Part shown: positions 52,610-60,871 of the stretch, in pieces
Layout: each line of letters starts with the position of its first letter
Position numbering within the stretch: the stretch's first letter is position 1
Source: Amphibacillus cookii
GTDB taxonomy: Bacteria; Bacillota; Bacilli; Bacillales; Amphibacillaceae
DNA: 64,000 bases
Direction: 5' to 3'
Assembly (NCBI RefSeq): GCF_016908375.1
Contig: NZ_JAFBDS010000001.1
Coordinates: forward strand, 310,001 to 374,000
Notes under the pieces: model-generated
Told to the model about the DNA's origin: nothing
The model's database searches: none
Seen by the model: the letters and a program-made list of their open reading frames with translations, nothing else
Translations under genes and position numbers: made by a program

Positions 52610-54358
52610 ATGAAGAAGTATGTTTTATTATTAGTGATGGCAGCTGTTATGTTGCTAGCGGCGTGTAGTGAAGAGGCCCAATCAGATGCAAATCGTTTTA
52701 CACCTGGTACATATGAAGGTGTGTCAACTGGACATGGTGGAGAGGTTGTTGCGGTTGTCACATTAACTGAAGATAAGATTGAGTCTATCGACATATCTGC
52801 TGATGGTGAAACAGGTAGCATTGGAGATGGTGCGATCAATCAATTGGTTAATGACATGTTAAACTCACAAAGTTTGGCAGTGGATGTCGTGTCTGGTGCT
52901 AGTGAATCTAGTGAAGCTATTATTGAAGCGGTCACGAATGCGATGAAGGAAGCCGATGCTGATATTGATGCATTACTTGACCCAGATAATAAATTAACTG
53001 TAGACGCAGTACAAGTTGATGATTTTTCGGTTGATGTTGTTGTTGTTGGTTCTGGTGGTGCTGGTATGGCAGCGGCAGTTGAAGCTAGTGAAGCAGGGAA
53101 ATCAGTGGTTATTTTAGAGAAAATGCCGATCATAGGTGGGAATACAAATCGTGCCACGGGTGGTATGAATGCTGCTGAAACAAGCGTTCAAGAGCAATTA
53201 GGAATTGAAGATTCTACCGACTCATTTTATGAAGATACAATAACTGGTGGTGGAGAGATTAACGACCCAGAATTGGTGCAAACATTGGTTGATCATGCTG
53301 CCGAGTCAATCGATTGGTTAAATGATATGGGAGCAGGATTGACAGATGTTGTTATTTTTGGCGGTCAATCTATTGCGCGTACACACCGTCCCGCTGATGG
53401 ATCACCAGTAGGACCTGTTGTTGTTGACGTATTATCAGAGCGATTAGCTGAGTTGGATGTTGATATTATGTTAAATACAACGGTAGAAACGTTAATTGAA
53501 GAAGATGGAGCGGTTGTTGGAGTAACAGCAGTCGATAACACTGGTCATCAATTTACTGTTGAAGCTGAATCTGTCGTTTTGGCAACAGGTGGCTTTAGTT
53601 CAAATAGTGATTTAGTGACAGAATATCGCGATGATATGGAAGGCTATTCGACAACAAACCATTCAGGTGCAACGGGCGATGGTCTTTTGATGGCTGAAGC
53701 TGTAGGTGCAGCTTATACTGACATCGTCGAAATCCAGGCACACCCGACAACAGATCCAGAAACGGGATATATGTTTACCGAAGCGGTTCGTGGTGATGGC
53801 GGTATTTTAATTAACTTAGATGGTGAAAGATTTGTTAATGAATTGACGACAAGAGATGTTGTATCACAAGCGATTATTGAACAAGAAGATAGCATCGCAT
53901 TTTTAGTGGGTAATGAAGTAATGAAAGACAAAAATGCTTCATTTAGCAATTACATTGAAGATGGTTATGCAGTCAGTGGTGAAACAATAGCTGAATTAGC
54001 TCAAGCGATGGAAGTAGATGAAGAAGTGTTACAAGCAACGTTTACGCAATATGCTGATGCTGTTGATGCTGGTGAAGATCAGCAATTTGAGAGAGAAAAC
54101 TTAGAAGAGCCATTAACAGAAGGACCTTGGTATGCTCTACCAGTTGTTCCGTCTGTCCATCATACAATGGGAGGATTAACAGTTAATAATGAAGGGCAAG
54201 TACTAAATGAATCAGATCAACCAATTACCGGATTATATGCAGCCGGTGAAGTAACAGGAGGACTCCATGGTGCCAATCGACTAGGTGGTAATGCTGTTGC
54301 TGACATTATTACGTTTGGACGTATTGCTGGGCAATCCGCGGCATCATTACAAGAATAA
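52610..54358 (+). CDS. surface flavoprotein: FMN-binding domain fused to FAD-dependent reductase
   Basis: 582 residues. Lipoprotein signal with lipobox LLAAC. FMN_bind domain (about 30-125) with the flavinylation motif VVSGASESS, where ApbE attaches FMN to Ser/Thr. FAD_binding_2 domain starts VVVVGSGGAGMAAAVEASEAG and ends GEVTGGLHGANRLGGNAVAD, the fumarate-reductase/urocanate-reductase type. It works outside the membrane, probably reducing fumarate or a related acceptor with electrons from the membrane. The ATG at 52610 follows GGGGGAG. Ends at a bidirectional terminator. Confidence 0.9.
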   Translation: MKKYVLLLVMAAVMLLAACSEEAQSDANRFTPGTYEGVSTGHGGEVVAVVTLTEDKIESIDISADGETGSIGDGAINQLVNDMLNSQSLAVDVVSGASESSEAIIEAVTNAMKEADADIDALLDPDNKLTVDAVQVDDFSVDVVVVGSGGAGMAAAVEASEAGKSVVILEKMPIIGGNTNRATGGMNAAETSVQEQLGIEDSTDSFYEDTITGGGEINDPELVQTLVDHAAESIDWLNDMGAGLTDVVIFGGQSIARTHRPADGSPVGPVVVDVLSERLAELDVDIMLNTTVETLIEEDGAVVGVTAVDNTGHQFTVEAESVVLATGGFSSNSDLVTEYRDDMEGYSTTNHSGATGDGLLMAEAVGAAYTDIVEIQAHPTTDPETGYMFTEAVRGDGGILINLDGERFVNELTTRDVVSQAIIEQEDSIAFLVGNEVMKDKNASFSNYIEDGYAVSGETIAELAQAMEVDEEVLQATFTQYADAVDAGEDQQFERENLEEPLTEGPWYALPVVPSVHHTMGGLTVNNEGQVLNESDQPITGLYAAGEVTGGLHGANRLGGNAVADIITFGRIAGQSAASLQE

Positions 54359-54371
54359 AAAAGATAATAAT

Positions 54372-54422
54372 AAAAACTAAGGCTTTCTCCATAACATATG
54401 GGTGAAAAGCCTTAGTTTTTTT
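54372..54422 (+). terminator. bidirectional terminator
   Basis: AAAAACTAAGGCTTT (54372-54386) and AAAAGCCTTAGTTTTT (54405-54420) with T and A runs on the two sides; serves the flavoprotein gene and the convergent 54430-54657 gene. Confidence 0.9.
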
Positions 54423-54429
54423 AAAAAAG

Positions 54430-54657
54430 TTAATTGGCAAAAGCTTGATTTTCCATGGCATGATCTAAATAGTGAAGCAAGTTTTCATGCAACTGAATGA
54501 TCGTTTTCGTATTTTTTTCAAATCGGAAAGCATGAAGAAAGGCTTCGATTTTTTTCGATAATAGATCATCTTTTGTTCGCACCATAATCACTAAAAGATC
54601 ATCCCATTGTTGCCACATGGTGTAGTAAAGTGCTTTGTCGTAGTCTAGTGTGCCCAT
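54430..54657 (-). CDS. hypothetical small soluble protein
   Basis: 75 residues: MGTLDYDKALYYTMWQQWDD, then helix-rich LLSKKIEAFLHAFRFEKN and LHENLLHYLDHAMEN. No membrane segment or known motif. AAGGAGCG lies 7 bases before the ATG and a good terminator follows, so it is likely real. Not recognised. Confidence 0.75.
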   Translation of the reverse strand: MGTLDYDKALYYTMWQQWDDLLVIMVRTKDDLLSKKIEAFLHAFRFEKNTKTIIQLHENLLHYLDHAMENQAFAN

Positions 54658-54821
54658 TGGTTTCGCTCCTTTTACAGAACAAGTTGGGACACCTCTTATT
54701 GTATCCGAATTTGATGATTCGACGCATGGTGAAGTTTAACAATATTACCTAGCATTTCTTTGCATTACACAGGGTTGATTGCACATATTAATAACGACTT
54801 TTAAAAAAAGGAGGCGTTAAA

Positions 54822-55475
54822 ATGCGCATCAAACATATGATCATTACAGGGGTTGCATTATCGACGTTAATCGGTTGCGGTACGAATAATACCCAACAAG
54901 CGAATGATAGAGGCTGGGATAATATTGAACCTGTCCGAAATCAACCCAATCAAATGCAACGTCAAAATACAACTTACGATGGCACTTATCAACACCCTGG
55001 GACAACAGGGCGAGGAGGACTTGATCAAAATCAACAAGCTCCACTAGATGGTCGAACACCTACAGATCAAGTTCCAAGAGAAGGCTTATATGATCAGCAA
55101 GGAAATCAAGGACAATATCAAGTTGCAGAAGATATCGCTGAACAAGTGACATCAGAAGTTAATGAAATTGACCGTGCTAATGTTCTAACAATGGGGAACA
55201 CCGCTTATGTTGCATGCCAATTAGATAATAATCAAGGTAATGGAGATAATGATGATTTATCAGATCGAATTGAGCGCAAAGTAACTGAAGCTGTAAAAGA
55301 TGCAGACAATCAAATCGATCAAGTATTTGTTTCCTCAAATCCTGATTTTGTTGATTTAACTTCAAATTATATGAATGACGTTGATCGTGGCGAACCGATA
55401 GAAGGGTTTTTCGATCAATTTGGTGAGATGATTGAACGTATCTTCCCTACAAGAGATCGTTCACGAAATCGCTAG
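54822..55475 (+). CDS. YhcN/YlaJ family spore lipoprotein
   Basis: 217 residues. Lipobox TLIGC (Cys about 19), a glutamine/asparagine-rich linker (about 25-105), then the YhcN/YlaJ domain: VAEDIAEQVTSEVNEIDRAN, LTMGNTAYVACQLD, RIERKVTEAVKDADNQIDQV, VSSNPDFVDLTSNYMNDV. Family members are found in the forespore and affect outgrowth. AAAGGAGG precedes the ATG; terminator at 55480. Confidence 0.88.
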   Translation: MRIKHMIITGVALSTLIGCGTNNTQQANDRGWDNIEPVRNQPNQMQRQNTTYDGTYQHPGTTGRGGLDQNQQAPLDGRTPTDQVPREGLYDQQGNQGQYQVAEDIAEQVTSEVNEIDRANVLTMGNTAYVACQLDNNQGNGDNDDLSDRIERKVTEAVKDADNQIDQVFVSSNPDFVDLTSNYMNDVDRGEPIEGFFDQFGEMIERIFPTRDRSRNR

Positions 55476-55479
55476 TCCT

Positions 55480-55515
55480 AAAGCAGTGAGCAATTAATGT
55501 TCGCTGCTTTTTTTT
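55480..55515 (+). terminator. terminator after the YhcN-like gene
   Basis: AAAGCAG (55480-55486) pairs with CTGCTTT (55504-55510), extended inside by GAGC/GTTC, then T run. Confidence 0.85.
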
Positions 55516-55620
55516 GATCAAATATATCCAAGGCCTAGTGGGACTCTTTTAAATTGGATTGATTAACGGTTTATGGTATCTTATTAATTAGAAAAGAATG
55601 TTAGGAAGGGAGTTTTTAAA

Positions 55621-56085
55621 ATGAAAAAAATGAATGTCGAAAGTTTTAATTTAGATCATACTAAAGTAGTGGCACCTTACATTAGATTGGTTGGTGTAAC
55701 GACAGGTGCCAATGGAGATAAAGTCTATAAATATGATATTCGTTTTTGCCAGCCTAATCAAGAACATATGGAGATGGATGGTCTCCATTCATTAGAGCAT
55801 TTAATGGCAGAACTTATCAGAAATCACCTTGATCACGTGCTTGATATTGGACCCATGGGATGTCAAACAGGGTTTTATCTAAGTGTTTTGAATAATGATT
55901 CATTTGAAGCGATTCAAGTAGCACTAGATAAAACATTAAATGATGTATTAGAAGCAACTGAAGTCCCTGCATGCAATGAAGTACAATGTGGTTGGGCAGC
56001 TAATCACAGTTTATCGGGAGCAAAAATGATAGCAGAGACAATGTTAGCTAAAAAATCAAGTTGGCCTAACGTTTTTTCAGAATAG
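55621..56085 (+). CDS. luxS: LuxS, S-ribosylhomocysteine lyase
   Basis: 154 residues. Splits S-ribosylhomocysteine to homocysteine and the AI-2 precursor. Metal motif HSLEH (about 55-59) with the later Cys in [28 protein letters not shown] is also typical. N-terminal [18 protein letters not shown]. Standard length. The dipeptidase gene follows in 16 bp, so the two are probably co-transcribed. Confidence 0.97.
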   Translation: MKKMNVESFNLDHTKVVAPYIRLVGVTTGANGDKVYKYDIRFCQPNQEHMEMDGLHSLEHLMAELIRNHLDHVLDIGPMGCQTGFYLSVLNNDSFEAIQVALDKTLNDVLEATEVPACNEVQCGWAANHSLSGAKMIAETMLAKKSSWPNVFSE

Positions 56086-56101
56086 ATAAAGGAGGTTGAA
56101 A

Positions 56102-57475
56102 TTGTTGACAACTCGTGTTATTGAATATTTACAACAACATAGAAAGCAACAATTACAAGAGCTAGAATCTTTTTTAAAAATACCAAGTGTAAGTACGGAT
56201 CCTGAGCATAAAGGAGATGTTGATAGAGCAGCTCAATTTGTCTATCAACACTTGGTAAATAGTGGATTTGACCAAGTTGAAATTCAAGAGACTGAGGGGC
56301 ACCCATTAGTTTATGGTGAATGGTTAGGTGCCGGTAAGGAAGCACCAACCATGCTTGTTTATGGTCATTATGATGTTCAGCCGGCTGATCCGCTGGAATT
56401 ATGGGAGTCCGCACCATTTGAGCCAGAAGTAAGAAATGGGCGCCTTTATGCAAGAGGTGCAAGTGATGATAAAGGTCAAGTCTTTATGCATTTAGCTGTC
56501 TTTGAAGCCTTTCTGAAGACAGAAGGGAAGTTGCCTGTAAATGTAAAGGTATGTATAGAAGGCGAAGAGGAAATTGGCAGCGAGCATTTATATGATATTT
56601 TACAAACAAAAAAACAGCAATTTAGTGCTGATTTTGCCATTATTTCTGATTCTGGTATGGTCGATAATGACCAACCAACTATTTTATATGGTTTGAAGGG
56701 CTTTACAGGTTTAGAATTTACCATCCATGGTCCTGATAATGATCTCCATTCTGGCTTGTATGGGGGCGCAGTTCGCAACCCGGTTATGGCAATGGCGCAT
56801 CTATTGAGTTCGATGAAGGATCAGGATGAGGTGGTTCAGGTCGCCCATTTTTATGATGATGTAGACCCTTTAACAGACGAAGAGCGTCAATTGATCGCAG
56901 AAGTTCCCGCAGAAGATTATGTAAAAACAACCGGTTCACCGTCTACAACATCTGAATTAGGCTATAGTGCAATTGAGCATACAATGGCACGCCCGACTTT
57001 GGAAATAAACGGTGTTTATGGGGGATATCAGGGAGAAGGTACAAAAACGATTATTCCTTCGTATGCAACGGCGAAGTTGACTTGTCGATTAGTGCCGGGG
57101 CAAGATCCGACCACCATACAAGATTTATTAATTGATCATATTGAAAAAAATTTACCATCAGGTGTGCGGGTTTCAATTAAACGTGAGCCTTTATCGGCAA
57201 AAGCTTATAAAGTTGATCCCAATCATTCATTAATTAAACAAGCAGCACTGAGCTATGGTAAGACTTTCGACAAAGAGCCCGTATTTGTACGAATGGGTGG
57301 GTCCATTCCTGTTGTCGAATGGATAGACGATATTTTTAATATACCGATCGTTTTATTAGGCTTTGGTACGCCAGATGACCGCTTACATTCACCTAATGAA
57401 AGCTTTCCATTAGCAAACTTTGATCGTGGATTATTGACGTTAGTTGATTTTTTAACGAGCCTTAACGAGGGATAA
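56102..57475 (+). CDS. M20 family dipeptidase
   Basis: About 457 residues, zinc metallopeptidase of the M20A/CPG2-carnosinase type. Motifs: YGHYDVQPADPLELW, LYARGASDDKGQ, IEGEEEIGSEHL, DSGMV, and the lid domain GLEFTIHGPDNDLHSGLYGG; RMGGSIPVV and FGTPDDRLHSPNE near the end. Releases amino acids from small peptides in the cytoplasm. The start is TTG at 56102 or 56105; TTG 56096 lies within the GGAGG site. Confidence 0.9.
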   Translation: MLTTRVIEYLQQHRKQQLQELESFLKIPSVSTDPEHKGDVDRAAQFVYQHLVNSGFDQVEIQETEGHPLVYGEWLGAGKEAPTMLVYGHYDVQPADPLELWESAPFEPEVRNGRLYARGASDDKGQVFMHLAVFEAFLKTEGKLPVNVKVCIEGEEEIGSEHLYDILQTKKQQFSADFAIISDSGMVDNDQPTILYGLKGFTGLEFTIHGPDNDLHSGLYGGAVRNPVMAMAHLLSSMKDQDEVVQVAHFYDDVDPLTDEERQLIAEVPAEDYVKTTGSPSTTSELGYSAIEHTMARPTLEINGVYGGYQGEGTKTIIPSYATAKLTCRLVPGQDPTTIQDLLIDHIEKNLPSGVRVSIKREPLSAKAYKVDPNHSLIKQAALSYGKTFDKEPVFVRMGGSIPVVEWIDDIFNIPIVLLGFGTPDDRLHSPNESFPLANFDRGLLTLVDFLTSLNEG

Positions 57476-57516
57476 AGAGCGCTATATTTACAAAAGACGA
57501 GATAAGGGTGTCTTAC

Positions 57517-57730
57517 TTTATCACAGATAACCGTCCGTAAAACACCTCACTCAAAATAGAGAGTAGAGCAAATTGATTTAGGTGGGTGATACCGGACGTT
57601 AATGTTTGGATTCACTCGGGCCAACAGGATGTTGGTCACACAAGCGTTTTCGCACGACGCGAAGACGTTAGCTTGTGTTCCATCAGTTGGGGAAAACGAA
57701 AACACCCACGGATTGAAGGTTCGTTTTAAT
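57517..57730 (+). repeat. modular intergenic repeat, copy M (large-module form)
   Basis: TTTATCACAGATAACCGTCC head; CGTCCG pairs with CGGACG at the end of the first stem. The large module is base-for-base like copy D over about 100 bases. Tail CCCACGGATTGAAGGTTCGT. Located between the dipeptidase and the rhodanese promoter. Confidence 0.93.
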
Positions 57731-57768
57731 ATAGAATAATAGTCACATGGTTAATGATAGCCTTTGCG

Positions 57769-57797
57769 TTGACTGAATACGATCTGGGGTATATAAT
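57769..57797 (+). promoter_or_regulatory. sigma-A promoter of the rhodanese-cstR pair
   Basis: TTGACT (57769-57774), 17 bases, TATAAT (57792-57797). Confidence 0.85.
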
Positions 57798-57835
57798 GGG
57801 TGAAATGAAAATGTTATGCATTGGAGGTTCAGTAC

Positions 57836-58204
57836 ATGGTAATGGGGTCTGTCTTATTTCTTGTCCTATTGATCAGCTATTTCTTTTATATGCGCTATGT
57901 CCCAGTAAGGGGTATCAAATGTTTAAATGCTCAATCTTTACCTGAACATATGATTAAAATTGATCTTCGTGATTACAATGATGCAGCTAAAGAAACCATT
58001 GCTGGAACAATCTCTTTACCGATTGCCTATATTAAACGGCATCACGGTCAATTGCCTCATATAGATATTTGTGTCATTGCATCTAATAAAGTCGAAAGAA
58101 ATATAGGGATTCGTTTGCTACAACGACATGGTCATAAAGTATTAGGGTATGCCATGCTTGATAAGCCATGTGGGTGCAACAAATGGTACACAAGATGGGT
58201 GTAA
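57836..58204 (+). CDS. membrane-anchored rhodanese-like protein
   Basis: 122 residues. N-terminal membrane helix (about 3-20) and a rhodanese-like domain: KIDLRDYNDAAKETIAGTIS, LPIAYIKRHHGQLPHIDICV, then VERNIGIRLLQRHGHKVLGY. The position of the usual catalytic Cys (CxxGxR) reads ASNKVERN, so it may be catalytically inactive. A CGC pair lies near the C-terminus (KPCGCNKWYTRW). GGAGG lies before ATG 57836. Paired with a CstR-like repressor. Confidence 0.75.
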   Translation: MVMGSVLFLVLLISYFFYMRYVPVRGIKCLNAQSLPEHMIKIDLRDYNDAAKETIAGTISLPIAYIKRHHGQLPHIDICVIASNKVERNIGIRLLQRHGHKVLGYAMLDKPCGCNKWYTRWV

Positions 58205-58240
58205 GTTAACGTTATCACTTTATGGTTAGGAGGAATAGAC

Positions 58241-58504
58241 ATGGAATACAGTCCGCAAGTCAGAAATAGAATGAAACGTATCGAGGGACAAGTTAGGGGC
58301 ATTGTCCGAATGATGGAAGAGGGAAAAGATTGCAAAGATGTCGTTACCCAAATGTCTGCGGTCCGCACAGCAATGGATCGGACGATGGGTTTAGTGGTTA
58401 GTTCCAATCTAGTGGAGTGTGTATTGCATGCAGAGGAACGTGACGGAGAGGATCCTAAAGCTTATATAGAAGAAGCGGTGAATTTACTCGTGAAGAGCCG
58501 TTAA
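58241..58504 (+). CDS. CstR-like (CsoR family) persulfide-sensing repressor
   Basis: 87 residues, all-helical CsoR/RcnR fold: NRMKRIEGQVRGIVRMMEEG, DVVTQMSAVRTAMDR, VECVLHAEERDGEDP. Cysteines at 31 and 60 match the CstR pair. The CsoR copper His is replaced (Asn56), so a copper role is unlikely. Sits 36 bp after a rhodanese-like gene, as in sulfide-response operons. Confidence 0.85.
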   Translation: MEYSPQVRNRMKRIEGQVRGIVRMMEEGKDCKDVVTQMSAVRTAMDRTMGLVVSSNLVECVLHAEERDGEDPKAYIEEAVNLLVKSR

Positions 58505-58511
58505 AAGAAAG

Positions 58512-58533
58512 CGCCTGTAAAAGGCGTTTTTTT
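58512..58533 (+). terminator. terminator after cstR-like gene
   Basis: CGCCT-GTAAA-AGGCG followed by a run of seven or more T. Confidence 0.88.
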
Positions 58534-58727
58534 ATTGCAGATAGAAAAGAAAAATAGATTCCTTGTCAAATGACGTTGATCAAAATTTTTCCCGGCAATT
58601 TTATAGATGCATTTCACAAATATTCAAGTCGGATTATGCTGCTTGAATGTTTGTTTGGTTAGGTGCATTTTGGGCTGATTTCGATTCAATAGATCTTAAC
58701 TTAGCTATCTATACGTAAATTCATACG

Positions 58728-58861
58728 GGTTCGGTCAGGAAGTGATGAGACTCCTGCAGGAATAGCACGAGCTGAAGATCCACTCATGTGCGCGTTTGGT
58801 GCGCACATGAGTTAGCTGAAGCCGTGCCTGCGGAAAGCGAATCACTGGGATGATCGAACCC
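58728..58861 (+). repeat. Bacillales-type palindromic repeat with variable tip
   Basis: Arms GGGTTCG..TCA and TGA..CGAACCC. Inside GAGACTCCTGCAGGAATAGC, ACGAGCTGAAGATCC, a perfect tip ACTCATGTGCGC/GTGCGCACATGAGT, TTAGCTGAAGCCGTGCCTGC, GGAAAGCGAATCAC. Confidence 0.85.
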
Positions 58862-59020
58862 ATTTCTATTTTTAGAGAAATAGAAAAGACGTTAGCGAAA
58901 GTCTACCCCCATTTCACAAACGCATGAGATGGAGAATTCCCTTCACCAACGTCAAATAGTATACAACCGTTTTTTTATTTTATGATTACGGGAGAAAAAT
59001 ACCACTTTTTCAGCAGTCTC

Positions 59021-59234
59021 GAATAGGATGAGCTGAAGATCCACTTGAGGCGTGATCTTTGCGACTCAAGTTAGCTGAAGCCATCCCCGCGAAAAGCGAA
59101 TCCACTGCTTTTCGGAACGAAATAACATTCTTAACGCAGGGCGGGTACATCCATGCAGAAGTAAAATCAACAAGCCTATTGAACACGATCAAGGTTGAAT
59201 GACTATTTTCAGTGTGCGAAAGTTGAGTGATTAA
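59021..59234 (-). repeat. 214-bp repeat, inverted copy of 46517-46742
   Basis: Reverse complement of the element at 46.5 kb: the ATTCAACCTTGATCGTGTTC, ATTTCGTTCCGAAAAGCAGT and GATCTTCAGCTCATCC blocks are shared. The palindromic tip is ACTTGAG/CTCAAGT in place of ACTTTAGAAGC/GCTTCTAAAGT. Lies just before the ger operon. Confidence 0.88.
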
Positions 59235-59306
59235 CTTAAAAACATACATAATTCCTTTAAATTTGTTTAAGATAATAGCACGATCTTTTGGATGGAGCGA
59301 TAAGCG

Positions 59307-60869
59307 ATGCGTCGACGAACCAAAAAACAAAAGCAAGCGATTATTGAAAATATATCAGCTGACCATGATGTAGCACTTTCTTCTGATTTAGATGAAAACA
59401 TTGATATTATCAAAGAAATGCTGGGACATAGTTCCGATTTAATTACTAGAAAATTTGTCATAGGTGCTAGAGAGCCTATTCAATCTGCTATTTTTTATAT
59501 TAATGGATTGATTAATGAAGCAAGTGTTCAACATGACTTATTACATGAATTGGTAGTAGAGAGTCGAGAAGCTGAGCAAACTTACAAAGCTAATTGTTTT
59601 GATACGATAAAAAAACACCTTGTGTCGATAGGAAATGTTAATGAACTGCATACGATTGCAGAATTATTCCATGTTTTATTGTCGGGTGATTCAATCATCA
59701 TTTTAGATGGTCAACGCGTAGCACTTGCGATTGGGACACGTGGTGGAGAAGGTCGCGGTGTTGAAACCGTAACGAGTCAAGAAGTAGTTAGAGGACCCAA
59801 AGAGGCGTTTACAGAAAGAATTAGTACAAATATTGCTTTAATTCGCCGGCGCATTAAAGACCCTAACTTGTGGATGAAGTCCTATTGTATCGGTGAGAAG
59901 ACGCAAACCGATGTTACAATTGGTTACTTAAATGGCGTGGTTAACGATAAATTGGTTGAAGAGTTGGACAGGCGGCTAAAGCGCATTAAAATAGATGCCA
60001 TTCTTGAAAGTGGCTATATTGAAGAGCTTATTCAAGACAAGACGTATACGCCTTTCCCAACTGTCTATAATACTGAACGACCAGATGCGATAGCAGGGGG
60101 GCTTTTAGAAGGGAAAATTGCGATCTTTGTAGATGGCACCCCATTTGTATTATTAATACCGTGTTTGTTTGAACATTTTTTGCAATCAAGTGAAGATTAT
60201 TATCAACGTACTGATATTGCTACATTGCTTCGACTTTTGCGGATGTTAGCTTTTTTACTGGCATTATTAACCCCCTCCCTCTATATTGCCTTAACGAACT
60301 TTCATCAAGAAATGATACCGACCACTTTATTGATCAGTCTAGCTGCACAACGAGAAGGGATCCCTTTTCCAGCCTTTATTGAAGCATTACTCATGGAACT
60401 CACCTTTGAATTGCTACGTGAAGCGGGGATTAGACTGCCAAGTGCTGTTGGTTCTGCTATTTCAATCGTTGGTGCATTAGTGCTCGGTCAAGCTGCGGTT
60501 GAAGCTGGTATTGTGTCAGCGATGATGGTTATCGTCGTTTCACTGACTGCCATAAGTAGTTTTGTATTTCCAGCATATAATCTTGCAATTACTGTTCGAA
60601 TCCTTCGTTTTGGTTTTATGATGTTAGCGGCCTCTCTTGGTCTTTATGGGATATTTACCGGTATCATTATACTCGTATTGCATATGACGAGTTTGCGATC
60701 ATTTGGTATTCCTTATTTATCTCCACTAGCACCATTTAATCTAACTGGTCAAAAAGATATCTTCATACGTGCACCATTGTGGAAAGAAATGACCCGTCCG
60801 CATTTAATTAGTCAAAAGAATATAGTCAGAAGTGATTCTAAACCACCAAAACCACCAAAAGAGGATTGA
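59307..60869 (+). CDS. GerAA-type germinant receptor subunit
   Basis: 520 residues. Soluble N-terminal part (about 1-270) with LINEASVQHDLLHELVVESR, LSGDSIIILDGQ, GGEGRGVETVTSQEVVRGPK and FTERISTNIALIRRRI; then four to five membrane helices and a C-terminal LAPFNLTGQKDIFIRAPLWK. The A subunit of the receptor sits in the spore inner membrane and forms the channel-like pentamer. Start ATG 59307 with GGAG upstream. First of four ger genes. Confidence 0.93.
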   Translation: MRRRTKKQKQAIIENISADHDVALSSDLDENIDIIKEMLGHSSDLITRKFVIGAREPIQSAIFYINGLINEASVQHDLLHELVVESREAEQTYKANCFDTIKKHLVSIGNVNELHTIAELFHVLLSGDSIIILDGQRVALAIGTRGGEGRGVETVTSQEVVRGPKEAFTERISTNIALIRRRIKDPNLWMKSYCIGEKTQTDVTIGYLNGVVNDKLVEELDRRLKRIKIDAILESGYIEELIQDKTYTPFPTVYNTERPDAIAGGLLEGKIAIFVDGTPFVLLIPCLFEHFLQSSEDYYQRTDIATLLRLLRMLAFLLALLTPSLYIALTNFHQEMIPTTLLISLAAQREGIPFPAFIEALLMELTFELLREAGIRLPSAVGSAISIVGALVLGQAAVEAGIVSAMMVIVVSLTAISSFVFPAYNLAITVRILRFGFMMLAASLGLYGIFTGIIILVLHMTSLRSFGIPYLSPLAPFNLTGQKDIFIRAPLWKEMTRPHLISQKNIVRSDSKPPKPPKED

Positions 60870-60871
60870 TC

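Noticed and set aside
4835-57730. Classical MITE interpretation of the modular repeats
   Set aside because: Head and tail are not inverted repeats of each other and no target duplication is apparent; kept as structured elements of unknown mobility.
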